Part shown: positions 26,101 through 34,099 of the stretch, piece after piece
How positions within the stretch are numbered: position 1 is the stretch's first letter
Layout of the letters: the number at the start of each line of letters is the position of its first letter
Assembly: GCA_012934845.2 (NCBI GenBank)
Contig: WNNJ02002594.1
Span: forward strand, 1-64,000
From: Pomphorhynchus laevis
Lineage: Eukaryota; Acanthocephala; Palaeacanthocephala; Echinorhynchida; Pomphorhynchidae
DNA: 64,000 nucleotides
Direction of reading: 5' to 3'
Notes under the pieces: generated by a model
Databases searched by the model: none
Told to the model about the DNA's origin: nothing
Seen by the model: only the letters and a program-made list of their open reading frames with translations
Program-made: the position numbers and the translations under genes

Positions 26101-29100
26101 ATAAAGTGCATTTGTGGGTTATTATTTTATTAAATATTTTAATTAATATTATAAATAATTAGTATTTTAAATAAATTTATTAAAAATAAATAAATTTATT
26201 TATTAAATTAAATTTACATAAATTTATTCTATAATTTAGATAATTTCATCGCTAATAATTTGTTTTCGAATGAAATTACTTCTAAAATCAAAATATTTTG
26301 TTTCCTTTTCTTGTAACTTACGATTTAGCTGATTTAGATGAAAGGTAGCATCGACGACAAATAAAATTTCTGTACCCACAGATAGCTTTAGATACTATAC
26401 AGTTAAGCATCTTAATCACACGGTTGATTACTTTACATTTTTTTTAAGAAACATTTGCTTCGCGGGAATAATAAAAGTGTTTATTATCTCCTGATTATTA
26501 TTTCTTTCAAAATTGCGACAAACTCTTTTTTCACATTCTTTCTTAACGTTCTGTTTGTTGAAATCAACACAATTTTTTAAAATGAAATTCGATGCATTTA
26601 ATAACAGCTTTTGCTCATCAACCACACACGTTTGCTATTTTAGGAGCAATACTCCAAACGTTCTTCTATAGGGCATGCAGTAGACATTAATCACACAAAA
26701 GAGAAAATAAAGCCGTGCCATTTATATCATAAGACTCGTCAACTGATATTGATTAAGTGGGAGCCAATTTGATATCTCCAATTTGTTGGTTCGTTAAGTT
26801 TGTAGATATTCTTACTGTTCTATCCTTCACTTTTTTCTCTTACAAAGACATTCCTCGAATGTTTTAAATGCCTGATTTGCTCTCAAAATTTCCCCAAAAT
26901 CTCTTCAGATGAATTTAAAAAAACAGCTTTTTATCAGTCCAATCCGTATACGACTTTCCCCTTGGAGAAAGTCGAATACGGATTTCCCCTGACATATTTA
27001 TTCCAAAAACAACCAGATATTCGATACAAAATGATTCGTGTTTCATATTAGTGCCTTTATGAATTAGATTTATTGTAAGATTGCATGTTTTATCGACAAA
27101 AAAGACAGGTTGGAATACCTGACTAAAGTTAAAGTAAACGCAAATGTTTGTCTTCTAAACTTTAAATTCAAAATTTTCGTTTTCTGTTTTTTTTCTTTGT
27201 AATATGTCAAGAGATAATGAATACAGCACGTTTGGAGTATATATTTGTGCTAATGTATCTTTCGATGAATATAATCATTTTACGGCTTACGTTTTAGAAA
27301 TTTTTAGTCTACGCTTACAATGTTAGATCATGTAAGAATTCAGCAAATTTGCAAATTTGTCTTTCAATAAAATACAGTTAAGCGTTTAATTAAAGATAAC
27401 AATTACGAGCCTAAAAAAATTTCAGTAATAAATAGAATTCAAAAATATGTTTAAAGTTAAGTATTAAACATTTAATTTCAGAATAAAAAATACGGAAAAA
27501 CTCAAAATTTTTGTAAGTTCGCAAAACTGAAAAGCTCAGCATGTTTGAAGATTCGAAAAACTGAAAAGCGCAACATTCTTGTAGGTTCGAACAACTCAAA
27601 TGCTAAAACACGACTTTTACTTATTAAACGGTAAAAATTATCAAAACACTTGATTCGAACAAATTAATATAAGAAAGCGAACTACCTATGACTTCAAGCC
27701 ATTGACCATCGGGCAACTCGAAGCAAGCTATACATCCTACACACTGAGCAGCTTGTGACGGACGACATTGTTCGGTACCAAGAGCATCAAGGCACTAATA
27801 AAATAAACGTCTAGAAATTATAATAAAAGAATATGATCAACTACATTTGATTTAATAGAGTTTCGAGTATCAGCAGGTAGAGAAAGCCAACGAGTGATGT
27901 ACAACCTTCTTACATCATCCACTTTGCTCGATACTTGATTTTTGAGCTGTATAGCTAAACGCAAAATACAAACTTAGGGATACAAAACAAAAAAATTACT
28001 CACCAGCTTGCAATCGGGAGAAGCTACTTTGGTTAACGTCTTTTAAAACATATGATAGGTTTGTAACAAGGGAGGGCTGAAAATGATACAAATCATGATA
28101 ATTATATGAAAAAGTAGTTACTAGAAACTTACAAAATCATTTTGTGCAGCAATTTCAAGATATTGAGAAGCTTGCGAAAGAAGATTTAAATCTAAATGTA
28201 AAAATGTGAATGAGGCATGTTTATAAATAAGTAGTAAGACTAAGATGTCATATATAAATATAGAATATACCACAAAAAATTGCTTTGATAAATATTTTAA
28301 ATAGGAAAATAAATAACAAAAACGAAAGAAATGAAAACACATGATGATCACCTGTCTTCAAAAAAACCATTCAAGCAAGAATATTTATTAAATCAAGTTT
28401 ATTTATTAAATTCTACTATTTACAATCATTGTCATCAAACTTTATTATTTATTACAACGGAAAAACCTTTCCATGCGTATTCCGATTGAAAATTATGCAA
28501 ACGATCTTGCAATCGATCTTACAATCGATTGATTGTACGCAATCGATTAAGTACATTCATTCTAACAAACATGGCTTAATCGTATTTTCTGGAATGCTCA
28601 CTGTTTTGTCAAATAAAACATGGAAAATATAAACTAATCTTTACTCGTTGAAAAAAATTATAAAAACGGATGGTAGTAATAACCATCCGTTGTGATGGTT
28701 TAGACTCTGAACTCACATTTACACTCGATCTTCTCCTGCCCTTCTAGCCTCACACTCAACGTCACTTGCACCGTGCTCAATGGCTATGACATACAATACC
28801 TACTCTCAAAGCGTCGACAGCGACATGTTTTTCGAGTTAGTCACCGCACACTCAGACGGTGAATATTTTCGCTCTCTCCGTCTCTCCGTGATTTATATCT
28901 TGCTTTACTGTGGAGAGGGTCATTGAAAAATGACCCTCACATCTTTGAATTACTCTGATATATTTATCATCACTTTAGAGTCTAATTTAGTTAGTTTGTT
29001 TATGATGGAAGGATAAATTTTATTTAAGGAAATCTTGATTGAATATTTTGTATATTCCTAAACACATACTCTGTAACACTTGCTCCAACCAATATTAATT

Positions 29101-31788
29101 CTCTATCAAGCACCCCTGTCATTCGCACTTCTATCTGCTCATCTGCCCCGACTCCTAGCAGCTCTGTCCGTCCACCACTTCCACGAAATCGTTTTCCTTC
29201 GCGCGATCGCTGTATAATCATATCAAACTTAAAGCTTTCCGAATCTGCTTCTCCACAATCTCGCCTCGATGATGATGTATCTGATTTCAGGTCTATCCTA
29301 GCAACCATTCTAACTGATGACAACCCATTCCTATTCAATAATATCGCTCCTGTATACTTTATTCGTTAAAACAAATGCACTAAATCCAATCATCTCAGTC
29401 CTCCACTCTTAAAAATCGTTTTCCGACATAGTTCACATGCCTATTCGGTACTCTCCCAACGTTTTAAACTTCCTACCACTTCACCTACTTGCCGTATCTT
29501 TCCTGACCGTTCCCCTTCCAATATTGCCCAGCTCAATTTAGCTCGCATTGAAAAACATCGACGTGAAACAAACGGCGAGTCATCCTTATCTATACGTAAA
29601 ATCAACGGAAATTTTCACGTTCTTCACACAAGGCCAAAAATTCGATGGCGTCCCATCTCTCCCCCTTGTCTTCTTCGCTAGTCGATCTCGCTCCTAAGCA
29701 TACTTGTCGTCTTAGTCTATTCAATACTCGCTCCATTCTTCATAAAGCTGATATGCTTCTCGATATCTTCGATCAATTATCTATCGATATTCTCTGCATT
29801 ACCGAATCCTGGCACTCTGACTCCGACGATCTTGCTATTGGTCGTCTATGTCGCTCTGGTTGTTCTCTAGTTGAATCAGCTCGTCAAATTACATCTACTA
29901 CCCATAGCCCCCTTATACCCACTCTTCTCTTTAAATACATCCCTCCCAAAACTATTCCACCTTCTTCTCGTTTCGTCTGATGAAGTTTCTTCGGTTCTGC
30001 TGTCATTAACTAATAAAACCTCTCCTTCTGACCCAATTCCCACTCACTTGCTTAAAAATATATGCTCCTCTATCTTACCCTTCCTAGCCACATTGTTCAA
30101 CTCGTCCATTTGTAATCGTACATTTCCTTCTATCTGGAAATGCGCCACTGTTCGTCCTCTCATCAAAAAACAATCTCTCGACTCTTCACTACCATATTCG
30201 TACCGTCTTATTTCACTTCTCCCAACTCTCTCTATACTCCTTGAGCGTCTCGTTCTTAAGCAAGTTAATACATATATCTATTTTCCTCTAACTTATTTCC
30301 TCCCTTCCAAGCCACTTTTCGCTCTAATTACTCTACCGAAATTGCATGTCTTAAAGTTTATAACGACTTACTCATATCGCGCGATCATAAATTATGTAGT
30401 GTCATAGTTTCTCTTGATCTATCGTCTGCTTTTGACATCGTCGATCACTCGATTCTTCTCCATCGCCTTCGTCATGATTATGGCTTCTCTTTACCCACTG
30501 TATCATGGTTTTCTTCTTATCTATCAAACCGTACATTTCGCGTCTATTCTAACTCTTCTCTCTCGCAACCTTTGTCCATTCCGTCCGGTGTTCCACAAGG
30601 CTCCGTATCAGGCCATATGCTTTTCTCTCTTCTCGGTGATTTGTCTTCAATTTCTCATAAATTTAACTTCCATGTTATGCAATATGCTGATGACATTCTC
30701 ATCTATGCTCATGCACCTGTTTATCGTATTCACGATCTTAGTGTTTCTGCTTCCGACTGTCTTGTCTCAATTCTCAATCATTTTTCTTCCCTTCGCCTTT
30801 CTCCGAATCATGATAAATCCAAATTTATGTTTATCGTACCTCGACGCCTCGGCTTCGACCCTCCCTCCGTATCATTAAATTCTATAATTCTACCTATCGT
30901 TGATAATCTCGTTTTCCTAGGCTTCTATTTTGACAACCGACTTTCACTTAAACTTTCGTTAGAGATAAAGTACGCTCATCTTCTTTGATACTTCGCAACC
31001 TCTGTCAAGTTCGTAGATTGATCAATTTCACTTCTTGTATGACTCTCATATCTTCTCTCCTTTTTTCTAGACTCGATTATTGTCTTAGTCTATTTTCCAA
31101 CTCACCTAAATCCACTCTTCTTCCCCTACAACGCATCGTCAACGCAGCCGTCCGAATTCTCCTCCGTCTTCGTAGTTTTGATCATACATCCTACCATCTT
31201 GCTTCTCTCGATTTGCCTACAATTTATTGTCGTGTTCAAATTCGTCTTCTTATCGTTGCTTTCCGCCTTGTAACTTTTCATACCCCTTCATTTCTCAACC
31301 TTATTTTTTTGATAATTCTCGTTTTGTTTACTCTTCTTTGCATTCCCGTAATTCCCTTCTTTTACATGTACCAAACTACTCTACCTCCTTTGGACTCCGT
31401 TCCTTCCTGGTGGCTGCTCCTCTATCGTGGAATCATCTGCCCATTCATATACGCCAATCAACTTCCCTGCAGTGCTTCAAACGACAAATCCGATCCCATT
31501 TAAACAATTTATCTGCTTGACTTTTTCATTTTTGTTTGTGGACTTGTAAGCGTACAGCTTGTACGCATTTGCCACATTAAATACTCCTAATTGATTAAAT
31601 CTCCTAATTGGTTATTGGTATATACCTTATTGGTTATTGGACAAAACAAAAATTTATTTTTAGAGACTAAAGAATAGTAAATTGAGAAACTAATACTGCA
31701 AATATTTCGAAATTGAATATAAAATCACAAAACACTTGCCTCCTGACGCTGTTGATTCTAAAACTCTAATTAGTTCAGGATTCGCCAT
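13792..31788 (-). CDS. KPNB1: Importin subunit beta-1, 18 coding exons
   Basis: Nuclear transport receptor of the HEAT-repeat karyopherin family. It binds importin-alpha (or cargo directly), docks at nuclear-pore FG proteins and releases cargo on binding Ran-GTP. Exons join in phase to about 881 residues, close to the 876 of vertebrate importin-beta, and align from the N-terminus ([12 protein letters not shown]) to the C-terminus ([14 protein letters not shown]). The acidic loop DENDDEDEW, which contacts the importin-alpha IBB helix, is intact. Landmarks include [29 protein letters not shown] and [15 protein letters not shown]. Exons total 2647 nt, one more than a multiple of three; the extra base is inside exon 17. 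Intron 1 starts with GC instead of GT. Seven introns are only 36-56 nt; the long ones carry insertions. Confidence 0.93.
14990..15099. other. GC-richer structured block in intron 17
   Basis: A ~110-bp island of balanced composition in an AT-rich intron. It has nested inverted repeats: outer TCATCAGGAGGAA against TTCTTCTGATGA, inner CTGCTATG against CATAGCAG. It could be a tiny inverted-repeat element or a structured intronic RNA. Snorna box spacing was considered and is not satisfied. Confidence 0.35.
15175..15270. repeat. Cluster of imperfect palindromes in intron 17
   Basis: AATGACGTATTT faces AAATACGCCATT twice within 100 bp (about 15191-15219 and 15248-15270), and AATGGCGCATTT occurs once more near 15163. 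Confidence 0.6.
15468..15612 (-). CDS. KPNB1: Importin-beta exon 17, with an internal frame break
   Basis: Acceptor AATAG and donor GTACGT are normal. The exon opens in frame as [21 protein letters not shown] and closes in the next frame as [20 protein letters not shown], which continues correctly into exon 18. Human has GDIALAIGGEFKKYL here. Exon length is 145 nt where 144 would keep phase, so one extra nucleotide lies within about 15529-15555, near a GATGGTAGATGGTT repeat. Reading straight on would stop early in exon 18. Confidence 0.88.
15960..16385. repeat. ~75-bp direct repeat pair in intron 16
   Basis: TGTAGACTTGAATTCAT followed by TGATGGTTTTATAGACATGA occurs at about 15960-16038 and 16305-16385. 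A shorter start (TTGTAGACTTGAATTTGAG) is at 15704. Between the two copies lies the long hairpin at 16045-16108. Confidence 0.75.
16045..16108. repeat. Inverted repeat, perfect 20-bp arms, 24-nt spacer
   Basis: CAAGCTTTCAACACACAGTG at 16045-16064 is the exact reverse complement of 16089-16108. It lies within intron 16. Confidence 0.95.
16285..16647 (-). other. Unrecognised 120-codon open frame in intron 16
   Basis: The frame is cysteine-rich in the middle ([18 protein letters not shown], then CYPSLQHC) and its 3' third is made of the direct repeat described at 15960-16385. I recognise no family, and it is probably a remnant of an insertion or chance. Confidence 0.2.
17342..17449 (-). CDS. KPNB1: Importin-beta exon 16, residues ~673-708
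   Basis: Acceptor CTTTAG, donor GTAAGT. Encodes [20 protein letters not shown] and then [10 protein letters not shown], matching human VCLAAVGLVGDLCRAL...FCDEVMQLLL. Phase 0 at both ends. Confidence 0.92.
17499..17581 (-). CDS. KPNB1: Importin-beta exon 15, residues ~645-672
   Basis: Acceptor GTTTAG, donor GTAAAA. Encodes [20 protein letters not shown] then KNYACKQ, matching human [25 protein letters not shown]. The split codon is shared with exon 14. Confidence 0.92.
18177..18324 (-). CDS. KPNB1: Importin-beta exon 14, residues ~596-644
   Basis: Acceptor TTTTAG, donor GTGAGT. Encodes [20 protein letters not shown] and then [15 protein letters not shown], matching human NVLRKVQHQDALQISDVVM...EDALMAVSTLVEVLG. 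Confidence 0.92.
18376..18519 (-). CDS. KPNB1: Importin-beta exon 13, residues ~548-595
   Basis: Donor GTTGAT, acceptor TTCAAAG. Encodes [20 protein letters not shown] then [12 protein letters not shown], matching human DCYPAV...ERLQQVL...LQSLLCATLQ. Phase 0 at both ends. Confidence 0.92.
18565..18640 (-). CDS. KPNB1: Importin-beta exon 12, residues ~522-547
   Basis: Acceptor ATTCCAG, donor GTAAAC. Encodes [20 protein letters not shown] then RSSSK, matching human [25 protein letters not shown]. Its first base completes the arginine codon begun in exon 11. Confidence 0.92.
18930..19160 (+). mobile_element. Candidate tRNA-derived SINE in intron 11
   Basis: Plus-strand sequence from GCTGCACTGGATGG carries an A-box-like TGGTTAGGCTAGTCGG and, about 45 nt on, a B-box-like GGTTTGAATTGAAC. 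A body of about 120 bp follows, ending in an A-rich run near 19160. The head resembles a tRNA gene outline, but the anticodon arm does not fold well. It differs in sequence from the candidate SINE at 90-510. Confidence 0.5.
19449..19993 (-). CDS. KPNB1: Importin-beta exon 11, residues ~341-522, acidic loop
   Basis: The longest exon. It begins exactly at the acidic loop [20 protein letters not shown] (human [20 protein letters not shown]) and runs through several HEAT repeats ([50 protein letters not shown]) to LLETTDR. Acceptor TATTAAG, donor GTAGGT. The loop binds the importin-alpha IBB region in the known structures. The reading frame is intact throughout. Confidence 0.95.
20374..20481 (-). 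CDS. KPNB1: Importin-beta exon 10, residues ~305-340
   Basis: Acceptor ATATTAG, donor GTATCA. Encodes [20 protein letters not shown] then [13 protein letters not shown], matching human [20 protein letters not shown]. Phase 0 at both ends. Confidence 0.9.
20518..20634 (-). CDS. KPNB1: Importin-beta exon 9, residues ~266-304
   Basis: Encodes [20 protein letters not shown] then [12 protein letters not shown], matching human [32 protein letters not shown]. Donor GTAAGT is preferred; a GTTCGT six nucleotides upstream would also keep phase. The intron to exon 10 is only 36 nt. Confidence 0.92.
20787..21461 (-). mobile_element. RTE-type LINE, 5'-truncated, with 16-bp target duplication
   Basis: Inserted in importin intron 8. 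The minus strand encodes the C-terminal part of an RTE reverse-transcriptase protein: [20 protein letters not shown], then [53 protein letters not shown], and after one frame change (near 21046) [36 protein letters not shown]. The flanks ATATTTTATATTTAAT at 20771-20786 and 21462-21477 are identical, a clear target-site duplication. The copy is 5'-truncated, as is usual for LINEs. One frame change and an exact duplication suggest it is fairly young. Confidence 0.9.
21640..23910 (-). mobile_element. Retroelement with RT, zinc knuckle and restriction-like nuclease (R2-like layout), decayed
   Basis: Minus strand in intron 8. Order: [20 protein letters not shown] (~23260-23330), NAYNQTNR (~23110), [15 protein letters not shown] (~22930), the catalytic [10 protein letters not shown] (~22870), [11 protein letters not shown] (~22540), a CIC...H...SC knuckle (~22400-22440), then [20 protein letters not shown] plus DVNAF (~22160-22240), the pattern of a PD-(D/E)XK nuclease, and [18 protein letters not shown] (~22030-22080). 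RT followed by CCHC and nuclease is the layout of R2-group LINEs, but the RT motifs are unlike R2 itself, so the family is left open. The 12-mer CCCGCAAATGGG at 21781 faces its complement at 23889. The last ~36 codons and 3' region are repeated at 21650-21775. Several frames; inactive. Confidence 0.7.
24055..24335. repeat. Short direct repeat in intron 8
   Basis: GGTTATGTTTATA followed by a CCG(C)AC(A/G)GTGTAATT block occurs at about 24057-24095 and 24292-24332. Between them are GTAC-rich repeats and an imperfect AAACAGCATA/TATGCTGTTT inverted repeat. Confidence 0.6.
24698..24847 (-). CDS. KPNB1: Importin-beta exon 8, residues ~216-265
   Basis: Acceptor TTTTAG, donor GTAAAA. Encodes [35 protein letters not shown] and LFT, matching human [15 protein letters not shown]...[22 protein letters not shown]. 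Phase 0 at both ends. Confidence 0.95.
24922..25074 (-). CDS. KPNB1: Importin-beta exon 7, residues ~165-215
   Basis: Acceptor GTTTAG, donor GTATCT. Encodes [20 protein letters not shown] then [15 protein letters not shown], matching human [16 protein letters not shown]...[15 protein letters not shown]. Phase 0 at both ends. Confidence 0.95.
25152..25243 (-). CDS. KPNB1: Importin-beta exon 6, residues ~134-164
   Basis: Acceptor GTTTAG, donor GTACGA. Encodes [20 protein letters not shown] then [10 protein letters not shown], matching human [11 protein letters not shown]. The first codon is completed from exon 5. Confidence 0.93.
25244..27685. other. Importin-beta intron 5, AT-rich, one hairpin
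   Basis: 2.4 kb of AT-rich sequence with no element recognised. A hairpin at 26948-26990 has 17-nt arms (ATCCGTAT, one mismatched base, CGACTTTC) around a short loop. Confidence 0.7.
27686..27794 (-). CDS. KPNB1: Importin-beta exon 5, residues ~98-133
   Basis: Acceptor TATTAG, donor GTAGTT. Encodes [20 protein letters not shown] then [16 protein letters not shown], matching human [36 protein letters not shown]. Confidence 0.95.
27845..27954 (-). CDS. KPNB1: Importin-beta exon 4, residues ~61-97
   Basis: Acceptor GTTTAG, donor GTAGTT. Encodes [20 protein letters not shown] then [17 protein letters not shown], matching human [35 protein letters not shown]. Confidence 0.92.
28004..28076 (-). 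CDS. KPNB1: Importin-beta exon 3, residues ~37-60
   Basis: Acceptor TTTCAG, donor GTGAGT. Encodes [20 protein letters not shown] then RLQA, matching human [25 protein letters not shown]. Confidence 0.9.
28133..28191 (-). CDS. KPNB1: Importin-beta exon 2, residues ~17-36
   Basis: Acceptor ATTTAG, donor GTAAGT. Encodes [19 protein letters not shown], matching human LELEAAQKFLERAAVENL. The leading aspartate codon is completed by the last base of exon 1. Confidence 0.9.
28671..28697. repeat. Hairpin with 10-bp perfect arms
   Basis: AACGGATGGT, a 7-nt loop and ACCATCCGTT, in importin intron 1. Confidence 0.85.
29071..31590 (+). mobile_element. LINE family A, copy 1 (5'-truncated)
   Basis: L2/CR1-group LINE in importin intron 1, opposite in direction to the gene. 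The 5' end is cut near 29071, inside ORF1. The ORF1 C-terminal RRM-like part ([16 protein letters not shown] near 29210) is followed by a shortened endonuclease and the reverse transcriptase. The 3' end carries the family hairpin GCGTACAGCTTGTACGC at 31550-31566 and a TTAAATA tail. It is nearly identical to copy 2 at 58856-62208 read in reverse, and shares the same endonuclease deletion. A possible short target duplication (ATACTC) is not convincing. Confidence 0.9.
29640..31520 (+). pseudogene. LINE A ORF2: truncated endonuclease plus reverse transcriptase
   Basis: Starts [20 protein letters not shown]; the endonuclease start is visible ([31 protein letters not shown]) but after about 75 codons the sequence jumps to the linker before the reverse transcriptase, so most of the nuclease is absent. 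RT motifs are [35 protein letters not shown] and [11 protein letters not shown]. The segment lies in several frames (changes near 29980, 30300, 30410 and 30980). The nuclease loss is shared with copy 2, so it happened before both insertions. Confidence 0.85.
31740..31788 (-). CDS. KPNB1: Importin-beta exon 1, start codon, GC donor
   Basis: ATG at 31788, encoding [16 protein letters not shown] and one further base. The donor reads GGAG/GCAAGT, a consensus GC-AG donor. A GT donor four bases on would break phase with exon 2. Human starts MELITILEKTV. Upstream, CCATTTTATAG precedes the ATG; no TATA or initiator can be claimed. Confidence 0.85.
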
Positions 31789-32619
31789 CTATAAAATGGA
31801 AACCAAAATTATTTCATATGTATCGATAAATAATAATGTATCCAATTACAAAGTAAAATAAGGATCAATAAAAATTAAGAACTTATAAGATAAAGCTTTT
31901 AATAAATTACGTTTCCATCAAATTAGAGTCTATCTGTACAAGCATGTGAAATATTATTTAGTCGATAATTGACCTTTTCGCTACCATTTCGCACATGCTT
32001 ATTTCATTAAATGACATTGTTGCAGACGACGACATTTCGACTAGCATTGGTATTTTCTTTGTCGACTAGCATTTTGTAATTATATGAACTGTATAAAAAC
32101 AATGAAATGAACCATTCGAGAATTCATCTAATGATGGTAGCAGGTGACTATCGAAAATTCTATTTCAATAAAAATTCTATCCACTCTCTACTTTGATCAG
32201 TTAACAAAGCAATTGAATCTTGTTAAATTTTAAAAAATGTATTGGTATTAAAATATATTCTAAAAGTATAAATTTATACCACAATAAAATCTACTATTTA
32301 ACTTCCGAACTTCGTTGGTCAAATCATGAAATATTCAGTTTGTCTTTGTAAAATTGCGATATGGTACGATTTATGAAAATTACATTGTATGCTTAATTAA
32401 AATATATTTATTCTACATTAGTAACAAGTACAGACAGAGACATTATTAACTCTATCACATATAGATTAAAATTGTATTTCCTTTAACTAACATTTGAACT
32501 CATATTCAAGAACTCACGTACTTATAAATGGAAACCCATATAGATCATATCACTGAAAGGCAATGTCAATGATACGGCTAATCGTTCCCTATTATCAATT
32601 CCCAACATACCATGAGCGC
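31789..32619. other. Upstream of importin-beta: AT-rich, no gene seen
   Basis: The promoter of the importin gene should lie here, but no specific site can be pointed out. Confidence 0.4.
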
Positions 32620-33800
32620 GTCAATACTTACGATACTGCCATCCCAACACATTGTCTTATTCTAAATTTTAGATTAATTCTCAGCGTTCTGTTGTCGATA
32701 GTACAGTTCCGGTAGATTGAATATTCTACAGCCCGCGCAAAACGTGATGTTCTTTGTGGAATATCTCCCACGTCAGGCACATATCTGGCATCACGAAGAT
32801 TGCGCACAGAATGTATATCCAGAGCCCTAAGTATGCCATCATGTGGAAAAACTCTTACCGAATGAACGAGAATTGTTGTCCCGACGCAGCAAATTTTAAG
32901 TCGAGTAGAATCATCAACAGTTCTAGGATATGAACATTAAGACGCATACAGTAAACGAATGAGAACGAATGTATTTTTAAGTAATTTAAATGACCAGGGA
33001 TTCAGAAAAAAAAGTTCGGCGAATCAGGCCTATCATACGCATAGCGTTGGCCCATAAACAATCAGCGTATCGGTGAGTAGACAAATCGTTAGCGACCTAT
33101 ATAAAGAAATCCTTAAGATGTGAAACTATTTAGATGAGCTGACAACCTGAATGATACGTTTGATCTTCAGCATCATTACGTGAGGGTATACGCATGCAAA
33201 CACAGTTCGATACATTGATAGACAAGTCGTTGGAACATGCCCACTTATAAACGCTGTCAATATCTGATTGACCATATCTAAATTCGAACTAATAGCCCGC
33301 CAAATTTGCAGATCATCCGCGGAGTTGATGATCGCAGACGGACTGCAATAAATTATACCGATAATGAATGATCCATGAGTAGGTAGCAATATGCTACCTC
33401 ATAAAACCTCAATTCCTGCTACTGATTTTACAACTAACGTGAACGTTGCGCTGTTATGTACAGCGAAACGAATAAAAAAATTACTCCACCACCTCTATTA
33501 TTAATTGTATTATCCCTATAATCGGAATAATTCGTTATCTCAATCTCAGCGTCTGTAATATCAGAGCGTAACCAAGTTTCAGTTATAGCCACTAACAATG
33601 GACGCGTAATTTGGCCACGAAGTGTTAATTCATTAATTTTAAATAGGAAACTACGAGCATTAATATACAAAATCATACAACCAGAATTGACAGAGGCGGA
33701 ACGCTGAGCACAACTCACATTGTCACAATTTCCGCAACCATTATCGAAAACACTCACTTTAACATAAAATCCACTATTGTTGAGCAAAATCACTATCTAA
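32620..33800 (-). mobile_element. CR1-type LINE remnant with large internal deletion
   Basis: The minus strand shows the start of the endonuclease (ILYINARSFLFKINELTLRG, AITETWLRSDITDAEIEI, NNRGGGVIF; 33434-33690). It then jumps near 33350 to the RT catalytic region (ADDLQIWRAISS, near 33290-33330), the thumb (HRYADCLWANAMRMIGLIRR, near 33010-33070) and the C-terminal part (LRALDIHSVRNLRDARYV, near 32780-32830). The RT fingers and palm up to the catalytic motif are missing, so this is a deleted copy. Frame changes are present. Confidence 0.75.
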
Positions 33801-34099
33801 CCATAAAGAGACTTTTAATGTTCGACAGGATTCATTCCAGTAGAATAATAGAATAAAAAACGACAAAGTAGACTTATGGCCCCTAAAATTGGCCCCTTAA
33901 AAGACACTAAAGCAAAGACAAAAACACTAAAGGACCTTAAAAGACACTAACACACTAAAGAGTTGGCACTGGAAAAGACAATAAGGCCGCGGACGCTATG
34001 TCACGAATTGCATTTGCATGTTCTGTTCACGTTTCTATCGAGGAACTCAACCACATCAACGTTTCACTATGCCATCAAGGTATTACACGAATGCTACAC
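33801..34099. other. Spacer with short CCTTAAAAGACACTAA repeats
   Basis: No coding signal. CCTTAAAAGACACTAA appears twice and ACACTAAAG several times near 33890-33960. It may be leader sequence of the adjacent CR1-type remnant. Confidence 0.4.

Noticed and set aside
29024-29338. 104-codon minus-strand frame repeated at 61116-61334
   Set aside because: It is shared only because it is antisense to LINE A ORF1 in both copies; the sense strand has the RRM-like protein.
30414-30878. 154-codon frame found identically in both LINE A copies
   Set aside because: It is a shadow frame of the RT; identity reflects the youth of the copies, not a second protein.
32628-32930. ~100-codon minus-strand frame ending next to a GTAAGT, as a possible host exon
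   Set aside because: LRALDIHSVRNLRDARYV aligns with the C-terminal region of the CR1-type ORF2 at 1200-1300, so it is LINE sequence.
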